A DNA stretch of 64,000 nucleotides, taken from positions 1 to 64,000 of the forward strand of contig SKCR01051194.1 of NCBI GenBank assembly GCA_019454045.1. The letters are read 5' to 3'. Below the pieces are notes generated by a model. That model searched no databases. It worked only from the letters and a program-made list of their open reading frames with translations, and was not told the origin of the DNA. This DNA is from Zanthoxylum bungeanum (taxonomy: Eukaryota > Streptophyta > Magnoliopsida > Sapindales > Rutaceae). Within the stretch, counting starts at the first letter, position 1. Every line of letters begins with the position of its first letter. The position numbers and the translations under genes are program-made. Below, one piece after another: positions 55,501 through 64,000 of the stretch.

Positions 55501-55959
55501 GGTAAATATTTTATTTATTTAATTTAATTAATATTTTATTTAGTTAATATTTTAATTTAATTAATAATTATTTAATTTGGGTGTGTATTAGGGGGCTATG
55601 GGTGTGGGGCTTGGTTAGGTGGGTGGGCTTGGCTAGGTGTTTTGATGTTGTGTGTGGGCTTGGTTAGGTGTTTGGGATAAATTTGTGTGGGTTAGATAGG
55701 TGTGTGGGCTAAATTTGTGTGGGCTAGATGTGTGTGGGTCGGGTTAGGTGATTGTGAGTGTTTTGGGCCGAGAATAATTTTTTAAAAATTACAACCAACA
55801 AGTAACCCAAAGCTAAACCAGCGAACTTAATCCGAATATGAGTCAATTCTTGACTCCTCCATTCCGACGTCCGTTTCCCGCGGCTTTCGCGACTTAAAAG
55901 GTAGTGCCTCCAACTGAGACTCATCATCGGGTTTCACATGCAAAAATACAATGCCTACA
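52587..55959 (-). repeat. 5' LTR of E2
   Basis: 3,373 bp between TGTGGGGCAC and CCTACA. It contains two 105-bp modules (53265-53370, 54314-54419), five 129-bp-type repeats between them, a diverged donor-like GTTAGACC near 54541, and TATATAAA at 55234-55241 (minus). Confidence 0.88.
53570..54230 (-). repeat. Five tandem repeats (about 129 bp) in E2 LTR
   Basis: Units begin near 53576, 53704, 53833, 53962 and 54141 with a GGCGCGGCGAAGCATCGTGG-type start and contain GGTAAAGGATTTTAACCTCT. The last spacing is 179 bp because it holds an extra segment resembling the D 236-bp unit (CCCGATTGAACATATCTCAC). Confidence 0.88.
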
Positions 55960-56229
55960 TAACTACCCTTGGGTATGTACTTAAATTAGGAAAGTGTTAT
56001 AATGTAACTAGTTTGACTAGAAAAATTATCTCTATATCAGTGTTTTACCCGCTGCGGGTGAACCTTTATATTCTAAGACACTAAAGTGTTTCATTATATA
56101 AAGATGATATTGAGATAAACACATTAGATGTGAAAAATAGCATTTATATTTTGAATATAAATAATATCTAAAACGTATAACATGACAAACAAATAGGTCA
56201 AACTGATTTGATCAGAAGAAACTAATTGT

Positions 56230-58340
56230 GGGATTATTGTATGGGACATAACTAAAACAAGAATCGTATATCCGCACTTTTAAAGAGTGGGTACTAGGAC
56301 TGTTTTGATTCCAATCAAATAAATTTTACGAATCTAGTTTATTGGGCAAAGTGCCTAAAGCACTATTTACTTGGTAAAAGTGTAAATGCCACTGATCTGT
56401 TAGCCCTAGTTCATAGTGAAGCAAGTGGGCCCATGTCTAGCTAGGCTAGATGTGGATATGAATATTTCGTGACCTTTACGGATGTGGCATCGCGTTATGG
56501 TTATGTGTTTCTATTGAAACACAAATCAGAAACTTTTAAAGTTTCGACACGAAATAGACAAACAAATCGGCTAAAGTATTAAAGCCGTCACGGTAAGACC
56601 GTAATGAAAAATACTTAAGTAATAAGTTTCTCGTATACTTGAAAGAGTATAGTATTCTTTCAAATGAGGACTCCTCCTGGAACACGTCATTTTGACGGTG
56701 TGTCCGAACAGAGTCGCTTTGAGCTACCATTTCCTTCAACAGATAAGCTTTAAACAGTGAAGAATTTATTTTGAATAAGGTTCCATAATAATCTGTTTGA
56801 TAGATTACATATTAGATATGAACGGGAAAGAAACTAGGTTTCTCATTCCTGAAAATTTGGGTATGTTGGGCATATGTTTGGATGATACCAAACTAGAACC
56901 CAAATTGGATAAGTGCCAATTAAAGGTTATCTAGGGAAACCATAAGCATAGTGCTTATACAACTCACTAAGAGAACAATGAAATTATTGCTCACCATGCG
57001 GTTTTCCTAAGAGCAATACCGATATGCAGTGATAAGTGGGAGGATAGTAAAACTCGATGAAAATCGGTGTAATACTATTCAAGGCATTGATCCCTAATGG
57101 AACAGAAATAGTTTATCAAGGATGAAACTGTACCAGTAATCTTCGAATACACAAGAACCGCATAGATCGGAGAGAGTCAGAAAATAACCCGGGGTATGGG
57201 TTTCTGATCTCACCTCATAAAGATGTCTACTTTTGAGGTACACCAACTGACTACGTATGAGGTAGTGATACATGGTATCGACTCCCTATTATGGCAAAGT
57301 GCCATATGAATCCGAAATGGATTCCATGTATATCAACTGTGTTTAGAATACTAGTTGATGTACCGCAAGGCATTGTGCCTACTGGTACTATATAAGTCTT
57401 CAAGGAAGATATACATGGATGGCAACATACCAACGTACAAAGCTAGGCTTGTAGCGGAAAGGTATCGTTATCAACATTGTGGTGATTATGCTTTAACCTT
57501 TTAACTGTTGCCATGGTAAATCATTTGGATAATGCTTGCTAAAGCTGCATGTTTCATCTGTGAAATATGACAGCTTAACGGGAAAATCGTTTTCCTTAAA
57601 AGGAAACCATTTGGAGGATGTTTACAACATCCTGTCGGTTTTGTCGTACCAAAACTAGCAAACAAGGTTTGCAGGTTAATCGATCCATGTTTGGATTGAA
57701 GCAAGCATTGAGTACTTGAAATTATCGTTTTGATGTAATCATAATGGTGTATGATTTAATTCAAAACGAAAATAATTCTTGTGTATATAAGGAGGTTAGT
57801 GGGAGCACACTGACAATAGCTTTCCTATAAATAAAGATAATATGTCATTTCTTGGAAATGCTATTCCCATAAAAATATAATCGGTGAAAGCTAGGCTTTC
57901 GAGAAAACTCTCCGAGAAACTCGTACATTGAAAAATGTTCATGACCTAATGTCTTATACGCTTTGAGCATATGGATTCACAATTGGGCCAATCCAAGTGA
58001 TAGTCACTGGATTGATGTTAAGAACATCCGTTAGTATCTTAGATATCAAAGGATGATGTCTTAATCTGTGGAGAAGGAGAACTTGAAGTGACTGGGATCA
58101 CTACTGCAAGTTTCCTAAACCAATAAAACGACTATAAGTCACAAACGGTACTATACAGTTTGAATAACGGTACAGTGAGCTGGAAATCTTCCAAGCAAGA
58201 TACTGATTCCGAATAAACGACAAATGCGGGTAATTGCTGCAGCTGTGGCAGGAATAGAAGCCATCTAGGTCAATAACAAATCTAATTAGATTAGATATAG
58301 TTATGTTAGTAGCTGAGCTAGGCGCCAGCACAGACTAAAG
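56230..58340 (+). pseudogene. pol: Copia integrase, RT and RNase H pseudogene (F)
   Basis: Readable parts, in several frames: GLVHSEASGPMS-like and GYEYFVTFTD at 56400-56500 (integrase core), LKHKSETF, then a KTLRSDRGGEYLS-like stretch near 56590, SSWNTSF-type PPGTPQ remnants near 56680, TYKARLVAERYR near 57440, QLNGKIVFLKRKPFGG and PVGFVVPKLANKVCRL near 57565-57675 (RT), and SWKSSKQDT near 58175 with an A-A-A-rich stretch after it (RNase H). Stops and shifts are very frequent, so this is an old copy. Bases 55960-56229 show no clear domain. Confidence 0.78.
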
Positions 58341-58543
58341 AATTAATGGTCTCATCAATGATCCAGATATATACTTCGACTATTCATCTGATTCGTTCGG
58401 ATCATATATCGTAGCGATATGAAGATCGTATAAATCGTATCAGACGATGATCATGCAAATCCCGCTGATGAAACCGTTTCCTCAGTAATTTGAGCCAACC
58501 GTACATAGTTTAGGTGTAAGACACTTGAGTGACTGGCTATAGG

Positions 58544-58556
58544 CCAAGTGAGAGAT
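58544..58556 (+). promoter_or_regulatory. Polypurine tract of copia element F
   Basis: CCAAGTGAGAGAT lies directly before the LTR start, a form typical of plant copia elements (AAGTGGGAGATT). Confidence 0.7.
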
Positions 58557-60572
58557 TGATGGACAGTTATGACCCATAGCGTCACTATTTGTACAGATCA
58601 TGGTGTTGTTGTACAAACTAACTATGTGACAAAGGAGATTGCACTCTTATCATTTGTGATTAGATCACCTAGATGTATAAATAATGAGAGGTCCTTATGA
58701 TTTGTTCCTGGATTGAGAATGATATGAGACAGTATCAGTCCACGAAGGATAAATCATTAAATATCCCTAGTCATAGTATTATCGAGATTGGACATCGATA
58801 AATATGTAAAAGACTAGTATTACACTTGTGCGCGTTGTGAGGATATAACGACATAGTTCTCTTATATTTGGGTATATGATACTCATGCAAGTGTAGTATG
58901 AGGTTGTGTTTCACCGATGTTACGGGAAACAACTTCGCTCTGGATAGACCCCCGTGGAATTCCATTGGTAGTATGAATATGTGTCTGTGAAAGTCTGAAA
59001 TCAGGGTAGGTGTATTTGGTATTAACCTGAGACCTGCAACGCTAATACTTGCTACAATCAATATACTTTGGTTGCGGTCGTCCATGGCTTTAACAGGTTC
59101 TGTGTACGCCTATGCTAGGTATATTGAGAATCGTAGTGTGTTGGGTGTGATGTCAAGACGGAAGTATCACTCCAGTCGTAGTGGAGATGATGTCACGTAG
59201 GATACGGTACTGGTGCTCTTAAGTACTGCAGTCATCGGGATATTATGACTAGGTCATGAATATCTGATATAGAGACTAGTTACCAGACACCCGACATGTG
59301 CTTCGTACGGGGCAGACACAGCTCCAGCCCCAGGCCTAGCACGTGACAGTCCGATACTTGATCGAAATATGCAATACTACGTATATTACGCCTGATACAG
59401 ATCCTTTATTCCTATAAGGATATTTCCGGAGAATTGGGTAGGCATGGCGCTTTGCTAGAGGCCAACCTTGTCTTGTAAATTGGTAAAACATAGTACGAGG
59501 TACTTACGTGTTCGGATAGTCTGACGACCGAATTTACTGCCAACGTATTCGGGGATCTCATGGGTCACTTCCCAAAGATTCACTGATGACATATGACTCG
59601 CACTTTAATTAATATGGGATTAATTAGAAGAGAGAGAAAATTAATCTGGGATTAATTTCGGAGATATTTTATCTAGGATAAAATATCAAAAAAAGAGAGA
59701 TAACGATTAATTTGGAATTAATCGGTAAATTAATATATTCGATATATTAAACGAAATTGGATTTCAACGCGGAATTAAAATTAGATTTTAATTCGGGTGA
59801 ACGAGTTAATTTAGAATTAATTCGTTAGCGACGTGAATAGTAATTATGCTTGGCATGATTATTTATTTAAATTAGATTTAATTAAGACGCAACGGAAAAT
59901 TCTAAATTAACTCGTTCGAATTCGAATGCGGCACGCAAGTCAAATCAAGTGTCAAATCGTTAGTCGCATCATGCTTCAAATTGCTAGTCACTTCAAGCGT
60001 CAAATCACTTGTCACTTTGAGTGATGTGACTTGACAACTTGAGTGATGTGACTTGACACTTGATTGATGTGATTGAGTGATGGGAGTGGTTGGAGCCTTT
60101 ATTGGTTTTGACTTTTGGAGGGAAAAATTATGTATATGATTTATGAAAAATCATTTACCATTTTTAATGTAACAATTACCTCTCTCTCTCTCGCCCATTT
60201 GAGGGCTGTTTTGCTTCTGTTCTTGGCAGTGAACTGCCATGGAAATGGAGGAAAATGGGAATTTTTGAGTGGGATATTGTGGTAAAATCTCAAGTGCTCG
60301 CACACTTACGATACTTGCGAAGGTGATAGGGAAGTCCACCCATAAGCCGGAAACCGTTCGACAAAGCTCGGAGCTTGACGAAGGATCCAAATCAAGGCCA
60401 AACCAGTGAGCAAAACTGCTCACTGCCGAATGCAGTGAAGAAGAAAAGAAATGGTTTTTGTTGTCTCCGCATCGCTCAATCGATCGATGTGAGTATTCCG
60501 CAACTTCTCGATTGTTATTCACACATGTTTTCATGCTTATTATTGATCTTGGGACCTTAATAGAAACCAACA
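58557..60572 (+). repeat. 3' LTR of copia element F
   Basis: 2,016 bp from TGATGGACA to AACCAACA. It is inverted relative to both LTRs of element A and aligns along its length. The frames in it are not genes. The third copy of the hairpin array is at 59605-59830. Confidence 0.86.
59605..59830 (+). repeat. Triloop hairpin array in copia LTR (copy 3)
   Basis: Clear stems: 59639-59646/59650-59657 (loop TGG), 59663-59673/59677-59687 (11 bp, loop TAG), 59704-59712/59716-59724 (9 bp, loop TGG), 59730-59738/59742-59750 (loop TCG) and 59772-59781/59785-59794 (10 bp, loop TAG). A further 11-bp stem with one G/T lies near 59801-59830. The hairpins at the array ends are degraded. Confidence 0.88.
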
Positions 60573-61103
60573 GATCCTTCAAAACCTTCGCATAAGTAGG
60601 AAATTGTTTTATCACATGTAACAGCGGAAGGTTGATCTTTACTTGCTTAAGATGTTTTAGGATCTCACCATTAGGGTCTGTAGCTCTCGCAGTAGGCCAA
60701 AGTGCTTGTGGGAAAAGTACTCTTGGTTGGAAAGGTGGCACTAGTTCTTCCTCAAGGGTACCTATACCACTATCTTTCGGGTAATCTATGGTGTTAGACG
60801 TTGCGAGCCCACCTCTGTACCAATCCTAGTGAATATGGCATTAACACCCTTTATATTGGATGCTTTGTGATCAGTGTGTGCCATGTGTTGGCCTTGTGGA
60901 TTGTTAAGTTTGGGATGAGAATTTTCCTTGTTCGTGCACACTCAATACATTAGTTAACTTAAAGATTTGACTCGTAATCTCTCTATTATCTTCCGCTACC
61001 TAAGCTATCAATGACTCAAATCTTTGATTTATTTTACACTGGGTCTCCACAAATGCTTTCTGGGCCTCCACAGTTGGTTTCTAGGCCTCTAACATCGAGA
61101 ATA
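60573..61103 (-). pseudogene. gag: Athila-like gag C-terminal fragment (I)
   Basis: The open part reads VPPFQPRVLFPQALWP and INLPLLHVIKQFPTYAKVLK, the conserved Athila motif at the gag/protease border. Further upstream on the minus strand are EAQKAFVETQCKINQRFESL and a broken segment with TRPTHGTH. It is cut by the copia LTR at 60572 and joined directly to LTR sequence at about 61104, so the gag N-terminus, PBS and LTR end are missing. Confidence 0.78.
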
Positions 61104-62210
61104 TACCCTCAGGCAATATAGCGTCAGAAGACCAACATGCAAAACGACTTTTACCAGTCACAATTAATTCATAAACCACACATAGAAGAAGCATGACTGG
61201 ATCTATATGAGATTTGATAAAACATAATTTCTGGGCTAAATAATCGAAAGATAATAAAGAACAATAACATCAATTTTATTAAACCATTAAAAGGAACTTT
61301 TAGGAATTAAAAACATAAATAATAAAAACAAACACAAGAGTTTATCCATATCTTTATGTAAGAGATTAGTTCTCCATAAAATAAATAAAAATAGCCTGGA
61401 ATCAGAGAGAATTATCGCTCTGAATTATCACGTCTCCGCGTCCTGGCCTTGTGCTCCGATTTTTTATCTGAACTCTCGACTGCTCTCTCTCTCGGCTGCT
61501 CTCTTTTCTCAATTATGCGCAGGCTCTCCCCTTTTTTTATTTTTGGTTGCGCAGTATGCCCTCTTTATTAATTTGTAGACACCTATTTAATTTTTCCCCT
61601 CTGTGCACACCTTTTGTTCACGCACAAACTCACCTTTTTATATTCAATCCTTCATGTTGAAACCCTCCTTTAATGCTCACTTGCGCAGCAGCTTCTGTTT
61701 TTTAATTTCTTCCCAATTATGCGCCAAAAAGGAAAAACAAAAAAGCTGCCTTTTATATAATTTCATGCCAAAGCCATTTAATTTTCTCACGCAGCCTTCT
61801 GTGTTTTTTTTAAAATTCTTTATTTATGCACAGGCCATTCACGTGATGTTTTGCCCTTTTACTTTTCAATATAGTGTCAGATTTTGCTTCACGTTAGCCT
61901 CCCTTTAAATATTCACTTGCATGGCTTTCTATAACAAATATAGTGAAACCCTAATGTACTTTTGGGCCCACTTTTTCATCCTGAAAAATAAACAAGAGAT
62001 CGATAAAATAATTTATATGGTTAAATATTTCCTAAATTAATATTAAGGTAAAAATTATATTAAAAATATACTATATAAAACTTAGCACTGAACACTTTGT
62101 AAATTAATGTAATAATAAAAATTATATAACAAAATATAAAATATATAATTAAATAATAAACAATAAACCCAAATAAGTGATGTTTAAAGTGTATTTTCAT
62201 GCGCTTATCA
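61104..62210 (-). repeat. Truncated Athila-family LTR (I)
   Basis: It aligns with 43139-44152: ATATACCCTC, CACATAGAAGAA and CATGACTGGATCTATATG segments and the GCGCTTATCA terminus. About 390 bp of the opposite end are missing. The GC-rich palindrome cluster of the other copy is not present. Confidence 0.8.
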
Positions 62211-63757
62211 GTAGTTGTCAGTTTCGTGTCCTTTTTGTTGATGATAGTGACAGTATAGGATTAAGTCGAGGTGGTGTGGCACAGGGTTTGGAAGTGATGT
62301 AGGTTCTAAGGGTTTTAGGAGTCCTTGTCTCTTCAGGTTTTCAAACACCTTTGATAAAGGTCTACCAAAATTGGAAAGTCGCCGGTTTCTAATGGCAGCG
62401 ACCTCAGTAGGAGCGAGCTTGTCTCTGAAGGCCCCACAATGGTCTTTCTATTATGGCCGTAAAACTTTCTGTTCTCGACTTCCTCTTCCTCAATATCCAT
62501 GACAATTTCCTTATCACCGGTTTCTGATGGCAGCGACCTTAGTAGGAGCGAGCTTGTCCGTGAAGGCCCCCCAATGGTCTTTCTATTCTGGCTGTAAAAT
62601 TTTCTGTTCTATACTTCCTCTTCCTCAATATCCCTTACAGTTTCTCTTATCTGTGGAAAGTCACTAATCATGGAGGTCATCCTCCTCAATTTGTTATAAA
62701 TAGAGGGCTTGGTGCCCTTAATGAATCTTAATCTGGTCATTTTCCTAGGGTCGTGTCTATATCTTCAAGAGCTAGCTTCTCCAGCGACATAAATAATCTT
62801 TAAATGTTTCCTCTAACTTCTATTTGGTGTTTCCTAGGTCACGGAGTGACATCTTCATGTCCGTGACATACTGGTTCAGAAAGGCCTCTATTAATGCCCT
62901 TCAGTCATCCCTGACCTTTCTCTCCAGGCCATGATACCATACTTCGGGTGCCCTTCTAGTGACATCCCGAACATCTTCTACACTTGGTGCTTCGACAAAC
63001 TACACTAATTACTGAGACATATTGTTAGAGATGGACCCTAGGATCTTCGTTTTTGTTGAACTTGGCCATGTCAGACATCTTAAATTGGGGAGACAGCAAT
63101 TCTTCGAAAGTCATCGCTTCATAGTCTAACAGGTCTTCATGTTTTCCTTTCATCTTGCGGGTAACTAACTTTACTTGTTCTCTGAGTTTCTGTAATTCTA
63201 CCTAAGGCTTGATATCCTTCCCGCAGCATACTCACCCATGTCATCATCAAAAACATGAATTTCTTCAGTCACCATATTCGGGGGCTCTTCATGCCATCCA
63301 TCCTCGTTGTTTTCTATTCCCCTGTGCAGAATACCGTCAGTTTGGCCATAGCGTTGGTCAAAGCTTGTAGTTGCTTGGTAATTTTGGTGATGTTGGTCGC
63401 CAATTGATCCATGCGGGAACCTTCACTGTCTGATGCATCCATGCTTGTTAACCTCTTTTTGACAAGTCTTCATTCTTCTCTAACACAATGATTATCTTTG
63501 ATGGCTGTTAAGACAATGGGTTACCATGATGCGTGTATACATAAGATGAATGAGATGCATGTGGTTATCAAAACATCATATATCCTTCCGACCTTATTCC
63601 TCTCACACTCGTGATAAGTCCATTTCTGCCTTAGGGATGACTCATTTTATGCACCGATGTGGGGTACACAAAGGTCGTTCTCTCCTATGCTACAAATGGT
63701 GAATCTTGGCTACCTCAGTCCCTCTTCATCGCTAAAAGACAAAGACCTCATATTGAT
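62211..63757 (-). pseudogene. gag: Tat-lineage gag fragment and leader (G)
   Basis: The start ATG at 63442 reads MDASDSEGSRMDQLATNITK. Segments KMKGKHEDLLDYEAMTFEEL and QFKMSDMAKFNKNEDPRVHL follow in 63000-63170, then the broken capsid core. Bases 62381-62650 contain a 135-bp tandem duplication. It is cut at the zinc-knuckle region by the Athila LTR terminus at 62210. Bases 63443-63757 are the leader, matching D 30257-30540. Confidence 0.82.
62381..62650 (-). repeat. 135-bp tandem duplication inside gag fragment G
   Basis: Copies start at 62381 and 62516 with CCGGTTTCTAATGGCAGCG and CCGGTTTCTGATGGCAGCG. No other gag in the window has it. Confidence 0.88.
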
Positions 63758-64000
63758 GAGTGGTAAATATATCACTGTTTCTCACTCAATTAACCTAATA
63801 TTTTGTATAATTTCTTAGGTTTTGTATTATTTTGTGGATAAATAAAATAACAAGACCTTTTGGAGGCAATTAGGGGCAAAAAAATTGGAAAATGGATAAA
63901 AATGGCAAAAATATAAATTTCCTGCTAAAATACATCGTTTGCTAAAATCTGTCGTGCTAACGTGCACCAGACACGTGTCAAAATCAGAGAAGTTTTCTAA
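63758..64000. other. Unassigned right edge, possible start of another LTR
   Basis: Homology to the D leader stops after CAAAGACCTCAT, and the next bases read TGATGAGTGGTAAATATATC, which resembles a TGAT-type gypsy LTR start. The window ends before this can be tested. No coding content seen. Confidence 0.3.

Larger units (their letters stand above)
47890..55959 (-). mobile_element. E2: 5' half of an autonomous-type Tat element
   Basis: In sense order: complete 3.4-kb 5' LTR, PBS, leader, gag, protease, linker and RT up to just past YVDD and GGIEVD. Coding frames are the best preserved of the Tat elements here. The LTR's U3 end abuts copia remnant F at 55960, so E2 (or its ancestor) probably inserted into F; the other side of that insertion is lost. 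Confidence 0.85.
55960..60572 (+). mobile_element. F: 5'-truncated Ty1/copia element with 3' LTR
   Basis: The interior (55960-58556) holds integrase, RT and RNase H remnants in the copia order (integrase before RT). It is followed by a polypurine tract and a 2.0-kb LTR of the same family as element A. The 5' end is lost at the E2 LTR. Inserted into an Athila gag (60573 onward). Confidence 0.85.

Noticed and set aside
60151..60741. 196-codon minus frame as a single gene
   Set aside because: Only its first part is Athila gag (60573-60741). The rest is read through the antisense strand of the copia LTR.
42748..62210. One Athila element spanning H and I with everything between as nested insertions
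   Set aside because: The left flank is Tat protease-proximal sequence and the right flank is Tat gag zinc-knuckle sequence. No shared 5-bp duplication is seen, and E2 does not end at a clean terminus against H.

Overview
This window comes from a land plant, most likely an angiosperm. It is a dense block of nested LTR retrotransposons, and I found no host gene, tRNA or rRNA. The protein remnants belong to four plant lineages: Ty3/gypsy Tat (Ogre/Retand-like, with a second archaeal-type RNase H), Ty3/gypsy Athila-like, Ty1/copia, and probably a Tekay/Del-like chromovirus. The species cannot be determined from the sequence. No coding unit is intact. Most polyproteins are broken by stops and frameshifts, which suggests old heterochromatin.

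Layout, left to right. Element A (1-6278, minus) has copia-type LTRs around a non-coding interior. Element B (6279-8776, minus) is a Tat element with gag but no pol. A chromovirus-like remnant (8777-11266 and 24129-24490, plus) is split by element C (11267-24123, plus). C is a complete 12.9 kb Tat element with two LTRs, PBS, PPT and a perfect 5-bp target duplication TTGAT. Element D (24491-36551, minus) is a two-LTR Tat element with gag but no pol, and a solo LTR (33518-35481) sits inside its 5' LTR. E1 (36552-42747, minus) is the 3' half of an autonomous Tat element. Athila fragment H (42748-47889, minus) carries the second half of RT, RNase H, integrase and a 3' LTR. E2 (47890-55959, minus) is the 5' half of another Tat element with LTR, PBS, gag, protease and the first part of RT. 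Copia remnant F (55960-60572, plus) keeps its 3' LTR. Athila gag and LTR fragment I (60573-62210, minus) follows, then Tat gag fragment G (62211-63757, minus), and an unassigned edge.

The elements fall into likely autonomous/non-autonomous pairs. F (copia, with pol remnants) and A (non-coding) share LTR type. C/E (Tat with pol) and B/D (Tat with gag only) share gag, PBS and LTR modules. B and D have the same gag-to-3'UTR junction, so the pol-less form was probably itself a replicating lineage (TR-GAG-like), mobilised in trans.

The most unusual signal is structural. The A/F copia LTR carries nine consecutive perfect inverted repeats, each with a 3-nt loop, in 300 bp. All or most of them survive in three diverged LTR copies. 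The 3' tandem arrays of the Tat elements also carry a small hairpin in each unit. Other notable points are an in-frame Tat/Athila chimeric RT reading frame, an Athila-like 3'UTR segment of about 700 bp inside Tat element C, a 105-bp module repeated ten times across otherwise diverged Tat LTRs, and a cluster of perfect GC-rich palindromes in the Athila LTR.
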